DNA of 64,000 bases from Austwickia sp. TVS 96-490-7B (GTDB lineage Bacteria > Actinomycetota > Actinomycetes > Actinomycetales > Dermatophilaceae): NCBI RefSeq assembly GCF_019331795.1, contig NZ_JAHPZL010000001.1:287464-351463 (forward strand), read 5' to 3'. Position 1 is the first letter of the stretch; each line of letters starts with the position of its first letter. The translations under genes were made by a program, and so were the position numbers. This document shows positions 18,040 through 26,988 of the stretch, in pieces. The notes under the pieces were generated by a model, which saw nothing but the letters and a program-made list of their open reading frames with translations, ran no database searches and had not been told where the DNA came from.

Positions 18040-18936
18040 ATGGCAGGGTCTATTGGATGTATTGCCATCGGTTTAGTGATGGCACTGATGGCACATTGGC
18101 GCCGATCCAGCCCAGAGCGTGGTGACTGGTTGTACGACGACAGCCACCCACAACGTCAACGACTGTTCAACGGCTACATCGGGGTGCCAATCGGCTGGTC
18201 GTTCATCTGGGGAGGGACCTTTATATACATCAACTCAATCCTTCCACATTCACATGAGGCTAAAAGAATATTTTCACTCCTACCTCTTCCAGCTATACTA
18301 GGATTTTTGTTGGTGATAGTTGGGTTTTTCGGTGTGCCTCTCCCCTTATGGTTCCTCCCCCGATGGGCCCGCCCCATCGAAAAAGACCGCCGAGCCCGCG
18401 AACGCGCTGAACGCCACTACCGCTGGGCCACACGTTGGGCACGATGGCACCACCAACCCGAACCACCACCTCCTGCCATCCGCGACATCCCCCCACCACC
18501 ACCGGTCGGCTCAGCCGCCGTACGTGCCCAACAACGAAAAAAACAGCCAGCCGGGAGCCGACCACGACGACGCCCCCAACGCACCGGACCACGCAACGCC
18601 ACCATCCAGGTCACCCGCCCACGCCGCTTCGGCGCCCACATGCTGCGCGCCATCACCATCCACATCGACGGCACAGCCAGCGGCACCATCCGCCCCGGCC
18701 ACACCCTGACCATCCCCGTCACCACCGGATTCCACACCATCGACGCCCACATCGACTGGGGCACCTCCCCCACCCTCGACATCGACCTCACCGAAGGACA
18801 AACAGCAACCTACGAAGTACGAAGCGCCCCCATCGCCTTCGGCGGAAAACCCATCGGCGACCACTACCTCGAACTCGAGGCACACCCCACCACAACACAT
18901 CCCGCAACGCCAACGACCAACGAGAAAAGCCCATGA
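18040..18936 (+). CDS. Two-helix membrane protein with proline/arginine-rich linker and C-terminal beta domain
   Basis: Two or three hydrophobic segments (SIGCIAIGLVMALMA, GWSFIWGGTFIYINSIL, ILGFLLVIVGFFGVPLPLWF) are followed by a basic and proline-rich linker. A C-terminal beta-rich module comes next (AITIHIDGTASGTIRPGHTLTIPVTTGFHTIDAHIDW pattern: DG, PG and GxH turns), a PEGA-like arrangement common in actinobacterial membrane proteins. ATG 18040 follows an AGGAAA site; GTG 18037 is an alternative. The stop overlaps the next ATG. The place directly after a putative effector makes an immunity or accessory role possible, but this is unproven. The 5' third is more AT-rich than the 3' part. Confidence 0.55.
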   Translation: MAGSIGCIAIGLVMALMAHWRRSSPERGDWLYDDSHPQRQRLFNGYIGVPIGWSFIWGGTFIYINSILPHSHEAKRIFSLLPLPAILGFLLVIVGFFGVPLPLWFLPRWARPIEKDRRARERAERHYRWATRWARWHHQPEPPPPAIRDIPPPPPVGSAAVRAQQRKKQPAGSRPRRRPQRTGPRNATIQVTRPRRFGAHMLRAITIHIDGTASGTIRPGHTLTIPVTTGFHTIDAHIDWGTSPTLDIDLTEGQTATYEVRSAPIAFGGKPIGDHYLELEAHPTTTHPATPTTNEKSP

Positions 18937-19412
18937 CATCCCGCTCACTTCATCCAGTCCTTGACGCTTCCCACGACATGGAAATCGCCGTACCGCCCGA
19001 TTGGGATGTGCTTGATCCTGCGACGGTCGGTCCAGCAGTGACATGCGCGGTTGTCGCTCCGATAGAGCCTGACCTGGAGTTCCGCCCTAACGTCATCCTC
19101 ACCCGCTCTGACATCGACCGGTTGAGTGTGGCCGAGTGGCAGGAACACAACGAGACCGTGCTGAGGGACACATTGACGGCCTACACCGTGGTGGACCGGT
19201 ATGAGGAGTTCGCCGATTATGTGGTGACGGATCGTCGTCTCGCGGACTATGTCACACCGGATGGGGTGAATGTCACGATGACGCAGTGGAGTCGAGCTCG
19301 GGCAGGGCGTGGGGTGACGCTCACTGTGACGGTGTCCACCGCGGATTTTCCCGAGATGGTCCCGCTGGTCGAGGCGATCGGCGCAACGTGGCGTTGGGTG
19401 GATCAGGCATGA
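18933..19412 (+). CDS. LpqN/DcrB-like protein in type VII-like cassette
   Basis: The 159-residue protein has the pattern of the PsbP/LpqN/DcrB fold: an N-terminal IAVPPDWDVLDP strand-turn, EFRPNVILTRSDI, and a C-terminal repeat of beta strands (VTMTQWSRARAGRGVTLTVTVSTADF). No signal peptide is evident, so it is probably cytoplasmic. ATG at 18933 overlaps the preceding stop (ATGA), and its own stop overlaps the next ATG in the same way, making a tightly coupled operon. Similar proteins accompany ESX-type genes in Micrococcales, which fits the neighbours. The identification rests on visual pattern only. Confidence 0.55.
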   Translation: MTSRSLHPVLDASHDMEIAVPPDWDVLDPATVGPAVTCAVVAPIEPDLEFRPNVILTRSDIDRLSVAEWQEHNETVLRDTLTAYTVVDRYEEFADYVVTDRRLADYVTPDGVNVTMTQWSRARAGRGVTLTVTVSTADFPEMVPLVEAIGATWRWVDQA

Positions 19413-20179
19413 TCAGGTACGACGCCTCTACTGGCGTCATAGAACTCGATGGACGCACCTTGCAGGGTTTCCTGTCATGGCTGGCGATGGATCACTCTTC
19501 ATGCGACGTGCCAGATGAGGTGCGCGCTGACAGCGCACTTTTGGACCTCTCCGAAGCCGAACGTGCTGGGATATTTGTTGAGGGTCGGCCTGCACCCGAG
19601 TTGGCGTCGCTGGTGGAAGCGCTGAGTTCCCCGTGGCTGGTGGCGGCTGTGGAGGTGACCGGAACTGGGGAGCGGGCGTCGCATCAAATCTGGGTCAGAC
19701 CTGAGGGTGGAGTCGGTGTCGTAGACACAGGGGCGGGCCAATACCGGTTGGGAGCGGTGCTACCTGGTTCGTTGCCAGCTGTCCTAGTCAGGTTGGCGTT
19801 GTGGGGTCCACGCCCGCACGGCGGCATCGCCGACGACATGGTCCTGCCTCTGGAGTTGGTTGATCCGGTGCGTACGTCGGGGGGCCAGGCCGCCGCGGAC
19901 GCGCTGGCGGAGATGCTGTCTCCTTCGCCGATGCGTGATGACCTCAAAGCTGGGCGGTGGCGGTGCGTCACCATCACCACAGACTGGTCACCAGCATTGT
20001 TATCCGACGTTCCCGCCCGATCCGACGCGATAGTAGTGATGGACACTCCATCGGGGTTGGCGCGATATGAACCGCTACCAGCGGGGATACGGATAACCCC
20101 GACAACGATGACGGCGTTATGGCCTGAGCTGATCCGTCTCACCCAGCCGGCTTCGCCCCCACCTGACAGAATCAGTTGA
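19409..20179 (+). CDS. Hypothetical protein, possibly EspG-like chaperone
   Basis: The 256-residue soluble protein starts MIRYDASTGVIELDG and is the last gene of the cassette, coupled by ATGA overlap to the LpqN-like gene. Mixed alpha/beta segments with a WV/GVGVVDTGAG strand pair, then LPAVLVRLALWGPRPHGG, loosely resemble EspG-type ESX chaperones in length and order. The similarity is weak and context-guided, so the function should be treated as unknown. Its 3' end overlaps the convergent histidine-kinase-like gene by 8 bases. Confidence 0.5.
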   Translation: MIRYDASTGVIELDGRTLQGFLSWLAMDHSSCDVPDEVRADSALLDLSEAERAGIFVEGRPAPELASLVEALSSPWLVAAVEVTGTGERASHQIWVRPEGGVGVVDTGAGQYRLGAVLPGSLPAVLVRLALWGPRPHGGIADDMVLPLELVDPVRTSGGQAAADALAEMLSPSPMRDDLKAGRWRCVTITTDWSPALLSDVPARSDAIVVMDTPSGLARYEPLPAGIRITPTTMTALWPELIRLTQPASPPPDRIS

Positions 20180-22094
20180 GGACTGCGGCACATCGATCCG
20201 CGAGCGCGCGGCAGGTGTGCCGGAATTGTGGGTCGGGCATGGGTCCGCCGTTGCCAATGGCGGCGAGGATGGGGAGGACGTCGGTCCCTATCGCGGCAGA
20301 TCGTCGGTCGGCTTCTCGGGTTCGTTCTTCGGCTTCGATCGCGGCGAGAGCGGCTTTTCGTCGTTCCTGTTCAGAGTGGGTGACGTGATCGCGGGTGGTG
20401 TCCATCAGGATTCGGATGGCGCCACCTCCGAGGGCGGCCGCGAATGGGCCGACGTACGCCGTAGCAACCAGCACCACGAGCAGGTCACCGCGGGCCATTT
20501 GGGTGGCGGCGAAGATCGCCCCAGAGACGAAGGTGAGCGCGACTCCAAGCCAGGGCCGCACCCTGAACGACAGGATGGCTACGGCGCCGTCGAGCGCCAC
20601 GTTCGCGTACCAAAACCGCCAGTCGTCCTGCCAGGGAAGCTGCAGGTTGTAGGTCAGGGCTGCTGGCACTGCCAGGAGGGCGAGGACGGTTGCGACGTAC
20701 GTCGTGCGGGCGCGCAGCGGAATGAGCAGCAGCCCGGCGGTCAAGGTGGGGATGAGGACCATCCCAGCCAGCACCACGGGGACGCTGCTGACCACGTCGA
20801 GGTGGAGTAGCCCGATCAGTTCGTGCAGGACGATCGCGATGACACCGCAGGCCACCAGCGGAGCGAATGACTTCCCGGACCATTGGGCGGCGCTCGGGAT
20901 GTCTGTCCCTTCCCAGGTGAGTTGGGTTTCGAGGTCGTCACCGCGGGTGGTGACGTGCACGTGACCACCGATCCGGGTCATCGCAGTGGTCGCTCCCGGG
21001 GTTGGGGTGGTCGTTGATGATTCAGGCTGTCCGGCGCCGGGTTGGGTGAGGAGCATGTCCGCGAACGTTCCGGAGAGACGACCGTGCACGTGGAGTTGGC
21101 GTGGTCCGTCTGGTGGGCTGGTGTTGGCGAGCGCGGTGAGGGTGGCTGTTGTCGCTTCGATCAGTGCGGTCCGCACTGGTGGGTTGGTGACTTCGCCGAT
21201 GATGTCGACGTGCAGGTGTACGCCGAGGCGGGCGGCTTCAGCGGTGATGGCGGTGGGGGTGGGGGTGGTTTCTTTGTCGCGTCGGCGTCCCACGAGGACG
21301 GCGAGTGCTTCGCTGGCGGGTTGTCGGGCGGCGTCGGGGATGGTGGGGTTTTTTGTGTCGGCGACGAGGTGCAGCGCGGTGACGATTTTGTCGTGGAGCA
21401 CTCGGGTGGAGGCGTCTCGTTCGAACGCTCGTCGTTCGGTGCGCAGGGCGGTTTCGTTGGCGTTCCTGGCGAGTCGGGCGCCTTCTTCGACGTGCCGTGC
21501 GGCATCGCGGGCGATGGCGAAGGCCCAGCTGACGAGGACGCCCATGTTGGCGAAGATGCCACCTTCGAGGACGGCTTGGGGCACATCGGTGACTGGAGCG
21601 CGCACCATGGCGATCCACAGGCCGTAGATCAGGGCGCAGGGGACAGCCCCACGAGGCGCGAGGCGCATCAGCAGGGAGGTCACGCCGAGGGAGACAGCGT
21701 GGAGCAGCACCGGGTATCCGGGTCCGGCCAGGCCGGGACGGTCCACGATGGGCATCAGTCCGAGGGTGACGACGGCGATCGCGCTGTACGTCGATACGCC
21801 GACGGCGGGGCTGCGGCCGGACACCAGAGAGGTCACCGCGATCAACACACTCGCGGCGAGACTGGAGACGGCTGCCAGGGTGAACATGGAGATGGCACCT
21901 GGTGTGGTCAGCAGCGCCAGGAAGGTCGCGATGAGCCCCACGACTTGCATGGCGAAGGCCAGCAGCAGGCGGGTGCGGTGGATGACGGCACCGCTGAGGG
22001 AGGGTCGCTCCGGAAGGTCACGACGGAGGTAGCCGCGGTGGGGGCGCGTTCGGCTGCGTGGCGTCACCGCACCCGACCACCCACCCCGTGTCAT
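20172..22094 (-). CDS. Membrane histidine-kinase-like protein with a duplicated module, second copy truncated
   Basis: The 640-residue protein has two similar halves. Each has about five membrane helices followed by a cytoplasmic helical stretch. In the first half, RDASTRVLHDKIVTALHLV resembles the HisKA_3 phosphoacceptor helix of LuxR-type two-component kinases, followed by a poorly conserved ATPase-like region without clear N and G boxes. In the second half (from about residue 395) the helices are followed by EAEERTREADRRSAAIG, where such proteins normally run on into an ATPase region, but here it stops after about 50 residues. The phosphotransfer ability of either half is doubtful. No adjacent response regulator is present. 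The gene ends 8 bases inside a convergent gene. Confidence 0.6.
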   Translation of the reverse strand: MTRGGWSGAVTPRSRTRPHRGYLRRDLPERPSLSGAVIHRTRLLLAFAMQVVGLIATFLALLTTPGAISMFTLAAVSSLAASVLIAVTSLVSGRSPAVGVSTYSAIAVVTLGLMPIVDRPGLAGPGYPVLLHAVSLGVTSLLMRLAPRGAVPCALIYGLWIAMVRAPVTDVPQAVLEGGIFANMGVLVSWAFAIARDAARHVEEGARLARNANETALRTERRAFERDASTRVLHDKIVTALHLVADTKNPTIPDAARQPASEALAVLVGRRRDKETTPTPTAITAEAARLGVHLHVDIIGEVTNPPVRTALIEATTATLTALANTSPPDGPRQLHVHGRLSGTFADMLLTQPGAGQPESSTTTPTPGATTAMTRIGGHVHVTTRGDDLETQLTWEGTDIPSAAQWSGKSFAPLVACGVIAIVLHELIGLLHLDVVSSVPVVLAGMVLIPTLTAGLLLIPLRARTTYVATVLALLAVPAALTYNLQLPWQDDWRFWYANVALDGAVAILSFRVRPWLGVALTFVSGAIFAATQMARGDLLVVLVATAYVGPFAAALGGGAIRILMDTTRDHVTHSEQERRKAALAAIEAEERTREADRRSAAIGTDVLPILAAIGNGGPMPDPQFRHTCRALADRCAAVLN

Positions 22095-22214
22095 AACTCA
22101 CAGTGTGGGGGCCGAGCCGGTCAACGACAACGATGTCTGGGGTCAGTTGCGTCGTATGGCAGTGGCGGGGTGAGTCAGGAGCGTCGGACCCCAGCTTTGT
22201 TGCCGTCGCCGCGG

Positions 22215-22553
22215 TCAGGCGTGAGGTGTGTCGCCGTCGAGGAAAGCGGTGAGTTCGTCGTCGAAACTTTTCTCTGTATCCATGAGCGCTTCGAGGTCGA
22301 GGAGGGTCAAGACGTCACGCACCGGCACCCCAGTTTGAAGGCACAGCAGGATCGCTTGACCCATCTGTACGGCGGCGAAGTTGCGGGCAAACCCTTGCCG
22401 AAGCGCGTCGGAAACGTCCGGGTGACTGAGCGGGTCGGTGCCCTCCCCGAGTCGTCGTTGGATGCCACGGGCGATGTCGTAGGCGTTTTGGTTGGCGTCG
22501 TTGACGACAGCTTGCAGCCGCGCGACGGCGTCCGGGTCGAATTCGAGGTCCAT
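22215..22553 (-). CDS. Small helical hypothetical protein
   Basis: The 112-residue acidic protein is predicted to be mainly helical (VARLQAVVNDANQNAYDIARGIQRRL, then a second helical pair with VPVRDVLTLLDLEAL). The ATG at 22553 has AGGAG 6 bases upstream, better than the TTG at 22559. It lies 121 bases upstream of the kinase-like gene's start in genome order but is transcribed in the same direction, so it would be the distal gene relative to that promoter. It may belong with the type VII-like neighbourhood, but has no WxG motif. Confidence 0.5.
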   Translation of the reverse strand: MDLEFDPDAVARLQAVVNDANQNAYDIARGIQRRLGEGTDPLSHPDVSDALRQGFARNFAAVQMGQAILLCLQTGVPVRDVLTLLDLEALMDTEKSFDDELTAFLDGDTPHA

Positions 22554-22755
22554 CTTCAACTCCTGTGTGCTCCACGACGGACGTCGCGGGTGGCCTGCTG
22601 GTCGCGGTGGCGCTCGCGGCAGGGACGCGTGCAGTGGTGTCTGCCCTGACGTACGCAGTCTCGGCGTACGGCTGTCAGGTCGACTCGGGCCCCACCTTAC
22701 GCGTCTTCGCTTGGGGCCTTGTGGTGCGTTGAAGTGAGCCCAGAAGGGCTGGATG

Positions 22756-23133
22756 TCATGGCTGGGAGGGGCTGATCTTGGCGTGCCCGTGAGTCACGTG
22801 GATCCGCGCCGTCCCGATGAGATCAGCCCACCCGGCATCCTTCATCGTCTCCCAAGACGATTCACCAATGGCCGATGAAAAACTCACAACCCGATCGTCA
22901 CTACCCCCACGAATGACATGACCCCTAGTAAAAGGTTTATGTTTTTTGAAATATCTATTTTTCAGTCCTAGCGATATTGAAATCACAATGAGAACCACCA
23001 GCATCCAGGAGGCCGCCAGGTCACTCAGCAAGCTCTCATGTCTGAGGAAAAGGAGAAACAATCCGCTAGCAAACAGCACCAACACCGGCACCCATGCACG
23101 AATATCCCTCACTGCACCACCCATCCCTGTCAT
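22756..23133 (-). CDS. Small membrane protein of unknown function
   Basis: Two hydrophobic segments (WVPVLVLFASGLFLLFL and WMLVVLIVISISLGL) are followed by a soluble C-terminal half of about 65 residues containing ESSWETMKDAGWADLIG. The centre is AT-rich compared with the flanks. No family is recognised. It might be an immunity or accessory protein in the accessory region, but there is no specific evidence. Confidence 0.5.
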   Translation of the reverse strand: MTGMGGAVRDIRAWVPVLVLFASGLFLLFLRHESLLSDLAASWMLVVLIVISISLGLKNRYFKKHKPFTRGHVIRGGSDDRVVSFSSAIGESSWETMKDAGWADLIGTARIHVTHGHAKISPSQP

Positions 23134-23298
23134 GATAAATCTTCAGGCATAAAACGACCCCGTAAGGCCGCCAACCTGAAGATTAACACGCCACACACGC
23201 CACATCAGGCCAGTCGCGAAACATTGTTATTTAACCAGGCTCGTCATTTTTAAGACGTCTGACTGCACACTGACTCAGCTACGGCGAAGGGTTTTTTA

Positions 23299-23838
23299 TC
23301 AGCGAACCATTCGCAACTCGTGAACACCACAGGACTCATCCCACCGTCGGTCGTGCGCGATAAATCCGTGACGTGCGTAGAAGGCGATCGCCCGCGCGTT
23401 GCTCTCGACCACCCACAGGTACGCCGGATCATCACCCACCAGGTCGCGCATCATCAGGTCAGCCAGACCGCTGCCTTGAGCACGCGGGCTGACATTAATC
23501 GCCCGCAACTCATGATGTGTCGGGGCGTCATCGTCACGCGCTGGACCCGCCGATGCCATCGCGACGACCTCGCCTTGCGGGTCGACACCCACCCACACGG
23601 TGCGATCCCATGCCGCGCTGCCCATGAAATTTCGCCAGCGCTCCGCCGCAGCCACCGGATCCAACGCATCAAGGACTTCCTGGCGCATCACACCCGTGTA
23701 CGTCGCCCGCCACACATCCACATGGAGAGCAGCCATCGTGGCGGCATCATCCACACAGGCAAGCCGCGACACATACCCCGCCGCCAACGCCCGACCAGCC
23801 CGACCTGTAAGCACCATCGCCCCAGTCTGCCCGGTCAT
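23299..23838 (-). CDS. GNAT-family N-acetyltransferase
   Basis: The GNAT fold is visible. An N-terminal VSRLACVDDAATMAALH strand-helix is followed by strand 4 (HELRAINVSPRAQGSGLADLMMRDL), which carries the RxxGxG/A-type acetyl-CoA loop as RAQGSG. The motif B segment LWVVESNARAIAFYARHGF is typical of the RimI-like group. The start is uncertain: ATG 23838 and ATG 23820 are both in frame before the conserved region, and GTG 23883 is further upstream. The acceptor is unknown. It shares direction with the isochorismatase-like gene 60 bases upstream. Confidence 0.85.
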   Translation of the reverse strand: MTGQTGAMVLTGRAGRALAAGYVSRLACVDDAATMAALHVDVWRATYTGVMRQEVLDALDPVAAAERWRNFMGSAAWDRTVWVGVDPQGEVVAMASAGPARDDDAPTHHELRAINVSPRAQGSGLADLMMRDLVGDDPAYLWVVESNARAIAFYARHGFIAHDRRWDESCGVHELRMVR

Positions 23839-23901
23839 GCACACACACGTGCCAGAAGAAAGCCTCGGCTTATGAGCGAACACGTGGAGACGGCGTCGTA
23901 C

Positions 23902-24441
23902 CTACCTGCTGATGGCCTCAGCAGCCGTCACAGTCGCCCCTTCTACGTCAGGCAGCTTGGTGTACGCCGCATACAGATTGAGCATGGCAATCGACTGCTC
24001 CGGAGTGAACTCAGCACCCCACTGCCGCAGGTCCCCCGTAGTGTGAGCATCGCTCACAAGCTTCATCTGGTAGCCGTGATACAGGCCGCCGTAAAAAGTT
24101 GAGCGGATACACGCGTCACTCTGCGCGCCACACAACACAATCGTCTGCGCACCCAAAGCAGCAAGACGGTCAGACAAATCAGTCGCAGCGAACGCGTCGC
24201 CGTACTCCTTCTCCACCACAGTTTCGTGCTCTGCGGGGTGCAGCTGGTCGACGATCTCCCATCCCGGGCTACCCATGGGCAGATCGTCCGAGTGGTGACG
24301 GACCCACATCACCGGAACGTCAGCGGCGCGAGCCCGATCCACCAAACCCGCAATCGTGTCGATGACCTCTGCGGCGCGCACCGACTCAGCCATCACATCT
24401 CGCTGCACATCCACGACGAGCACCACTGTGTCAGACATCAT
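23902..24441 (-). CDS. Isochorismatase-family cysteine hydrolase
   Basis: The 179-residue protein carries the catalytic triad of the nicotinamidase/isochorismatase superfamily: D11 in VVDVQRD, K78 in VEKEYGDAF, and C111 in LCGAQSDACIRST, where the cysteine is preceded by the expected cis-peptide-type segment. The family hydrolyses amides or enol ethers. Without metal-site histidines of nicotinamidase type it is better called a general cysteine hydrolase. The neighbours are GNAT and carboxymuconolactone decarboxylase-like genes on the same strand. Confidence 0.87.
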   Translation of the reverse strand: MMSDTVVLVVDVQRDVMAESVRAAEVIDTIAGLVDRARAADVPVMWVRHHSDDLPMGSPGWEIVDQLHPAEHETVVEKEYGDAFAATDLSDRLAALGAQTIVLCGAQSDACIRSTFYGGLYHGYQMKLVSDAHTTGDLRQWGAEFTPEQSIAMLNLYAAYTKLPDVEGATVTAAEAISR

Positions 24442-24585
24442 GACTCATGACATTACAACGAGATGGTCTGGCCGCAAAGACTGATCCGGCGGTCAATAAA
24501 TAGAGCCGTGGTCCTGATGCCGCGCAGCTGAGCGGCATCCCGTTTGACATGTCAATCCGAGGCAGTGGTGACTATTATTAACTCC

Positions 24586-25029
24586 TTAAGACTCAGCTGC
24601 TTTATCGCGGGCCTCGAAGACATCGCGAGCAGCAAAGGTGGCGTTGAGAGCTCGAGGAAAGCCCGCGTAGACGGCAGCGTGCAACAGGACTTCAGTGATT
24701 TCATCGCGGGTGATGCCGACGTTAAGGGCTGCGCCGATGTGGACCTTGAGTTGGGGCTCGCAGCCGCCAAGGGCGGTGAGCACCCCGAGAGTCACCAGCT
24801 GGCGGCTGCGAGCATCGAGGCCGGGGCGGTCGTAAATGTCACCAAAGGCAAACGCAGCGATGTGATGCCCGAGTGCAGGGTTGATATCGGCTAGGGAGTC
24901 GATGACGGCTTCACCGTGATGTCCGTCGATGCGGGAGAGGACATTTTGGCCATGCCGGCGACGTGCGACGTTCTCGGGGGAGCTGATGTCATAGTGAGCA
25001 GACGGGTGCTGATCTTCATGAGTGGCCAT
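24586..25029 (-). CDS. Carboxymuconolactone decarboxylase (CMD) family protein
   Basis: The 147-residue protein has the CMD helical core: ARSRQLVTLGVLTALGGCEPQLKVHIGAALNVGITRDEITEVLLHAAVYAGFPRALNA is the family's most conserved stretch. There is no CxxC, so it is not an AhpD-type peroxidase. Family members act as gamma-carboxymuconolactone decarboxylases or uncharacterised small enzymes. There is no protocatechuate pathway nearby, so the substrate is open. Confidence 0.85.
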   Translation of the reverse strand: MATHEDQHPSAHYDISSPENVARRRHGQNVLSRIDGHHGEAVIDSLADINPALGHHIAAFAFGDIYDRPGLDARSRQLVTLGVLTALGGCEPQLKVHIGAALNVGITRDEITEVLLHAAVYAGFPRALNATFAARDVFEARDKAAES

Positions 25030-25320
25030 GGTTGAGGTCCTTGATGGTCAGTGGTGATCTTGTCTTCCGTGACAGCAAGGGCGAGCTGAAGTTGGTAGCG
25101 GATCGGGTCAGGACTGACGACCGCGTACTCAGTCACGAGCGTGGCGGTGATGTGAAATTCACAGTAGCGGGGTCGCGGTGATCCTGAGTGGATCTGCGAC
25201 GGCGCCCCCATTGCCTGGTCGCACCTATGATTTTCAATGCCGCCATCCGCGATAAGCGCAGCGGCGAGATCTCGTGATCTGACTCGAGATGAGCGGAATC
25301 GGAGCGTCGCCTTTCGAGAA

Positions 25321-25881
25321 TCAAATGGCCAGGATGTTGAGGACCTCCATGGCGGATTGTTTACTCATATTTGCTGGCTTAAAGAATCCATACGAGAAGG
25401 CATCAGTGGAACTCGCCACCAGCGATGCCTTAGAAGGACCCTCGATGACAGAGGCTAGGATTTCTCCGGAATAGGTGCGGACAACCGGTTCACCTGGGAA
25501 GCAGTCCTTTCTTCCAGCTGGGGATTCCAAGGAATCGCCCTGCTTCGCATAATCCAGTCGGACATCAGTCAAAGCCGAATCGGGAAACATACCCAGAAGA
25601 ACCCCCAGGATCATCTCCGCACTCAAAAACCGTGCAACATGCTCGGGCCCGCGAATGCCTCGCTTTAATGCACTGGCTAGCTGAGGCCGCAGAGGGGATG
25701 ACCGTGAGAACCCGCCAAAAAACTCATCATACGATTGAAGATTCTTTTCACGGTCGAGCAAGGAAGAACTCCAACCGCGATCAATCAAGAGACTGATGTC
25801 TTCTGAGAAAGGGTGCGGCTTTGGCTTAAAGATGAAGAGGTCACACTCGGGGATTGTGTGTGTACTAAAATTCGCAGCCAC
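25321..25881 (-). CDS. Hypothetical protein in AT-rich accessory segment
   Basis: The 186-residue soluble protein has no recognisable motif; it begins MAANFSTHTIPECDLFIF. Composition is more AT-rich than the catabolic genes on its right (24.5-25.0 kb). A ribosome-like GGAGTTG precedes the ATG. Isolated unknown genes of this size in such debris can be immunity proteins, but nothing direct shows this. The frame is well maintained over its length, so it is probably a real gene. Confidence 0.5.
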   Translation of the reverse strand: MAANFSTHTIPECDLFIFKPKPHPFSEDISLLIDRGWSSSLLDREKNLQSYDEFFGGFSRSSPLRPQLASALKRGIRGPEHVARFLSAEMILGVLLGMFPDSALTDVRLDYAKQGDSLESPAGRKDCFPGEPVVRTYSGEILASVIEGPSKASLVASSTDAFSYGFFKPANMSKQSAMEVLNILAI

Positions 25882-25949
25882 GACAACTCCTAACTGATCT
25901 GTGGAAATAATCTTGCTGCAGGTCGAGCAGTCAGCCCTGCCACCTGATC

Positions 25950-26189
25950 CTAGCTATTCATGGGGAATATAGCCAGTAGTTTTCTCAAGCAGTTGATAAC
26001 CTGAAGAGAGCATGCAGGAGATAGGTGCATCTGGCGTTCAAAAAACATGCTTATTTTCATAGTAGCTGAACTACAATCCACCGACTTCCTGATATCAAAA
26101 AAAATGATACCCCGATCATCTTCAATGAGTTCGCGGCATACTGAAAGCCAAAGAAAGTGGAACCCATCTTGAGGGCAAGTCACCATCAC
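25950..26189 (-). CDS. Short hypothetical protein, possibly an N-terminally truncated gene
   Basis: The 79-residue AT-rich frame begins within a GC-rich junction at about 26190 and reads LWLSVCRELIEDDRGIIFFDIRKS. The abrupt composition change at its start suggests that the 5' part of an older gene was cut off by the adjoining GC-rich insertion. No family is recognised. Confidence 0.3.
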   Translation of the reverse strand: MMVTCPQDGFHFLWLSVCRELIEDDRGIIFFDIRKSVDCSSATMKISMFFERQMHLSPACSLQVINCLRKLLAIFPMNS

Positions 26190-26356
26190 CCGATCCCGCC
26201 AGCTGGCCGTGCCGAAGGGCTAGCAGATCCACACCGCCCGACACGTCGGTGGCCTACCGCCGCAACATCTGCTCGGGCGGGGCGATCGTTGCCCCCCCCG
26301 AACTCATCGACCCCGATCTCCAGAAGCACTGAGACCCCAGCTTCCCGCTCTGTCGG

Positions 26357-26661
26357 GATAGTTCCTTAAGGCGTTCCAGGAGAAGATCGGTTGGCCTCAT
26401 CGCGTCTCCTTCTTTACGTCCCGGCGGGACGTGGGCATCCTCACCAACGGCACTCAATGGCAACTGCACCACCTCGTTGTAGGCGACTTCACCGATCTTC
26501 ACCGTGGGCTGCAGGTTGATCCACACGACGAGTGCGGAGTCGACGCGGACTCCAGGTTCTGCGCTGCCACGGGGCAGGCCCCCTTCAAGGGGAACGCCTT
26601 TGATCTTGCGTCGGTAGTGCTGGACGCTCCAGTGGTGGAGAGGTCTCCACATAGCAACTAG
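26357..26661 (+). pseudogene. Fragment resembling a restriction-enzyme-like N-terminal domain
   Basis: The open frame contains TSRRDVGILTNGTQWQLHHL, which resembles the GI-LTNG-xxW-x-L pattern in restriction/methylation enzymes and related predicted nucleases. There, a GVLTNG strand-turn belongs to the restriction-endonuclease-like fold. No start codon or upstream continuation exists in this frame (stop just before 26357), and the frame stops at 26661. I read it as the relic of a larger defence-type gene. Confidence 0.35.
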
Positions 26662-26975
26662 CGAGCTAGCTGGTCACCTGGATGACCAGCTCAGCGTGGG
26701 TATGCGGACCTGACGCGATACCAGGCCCTCGTCACTCACTCGCGGGGCGGCTGCAGGCGTACGTCGCCACTGCCGAGGCCCGCCGTGAGGCGGCGGCGAC
26801 AGCGGCGGCGCGGGTGGCCCGCCCCGTGACCCAAGGGTCGTAAGGATGCGCGCTTGACCCGGGCGCGGCCCACTACGCCAAGCACCCCGATCTGTATGGG
26901 CGCTTCCTCACGGTGCCAGACCCAGTCCATGCCCCGCTTAGACAGGTTCCTTCACAGCCGATAGACGTACGCGAG

Positions 26976-26988
26976 GTACGTGACGTAC
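26976..26988. promoter_or_regulatory. Palindromic operator candidate of the toxin-antitoxin operon
   Basis: GTACGTGACGTAC is a perfect inverted repeat around a central G and lies 32 bases before the antitoxin ATG. A related half site, GACGTAC, sits at 26964-26970. Antitoxins of the Phd/YefM class usually bind such palindromes to repress their own operon, so this is the expected position for autoregulation. Confidence 0.5.

Noticed and set aside
26254-26652. 132-residue minus-strand frame
   Set aside because: The plus strand of the same segment carries a more meaningful restriction-like pattern; the minus frame has no motif.
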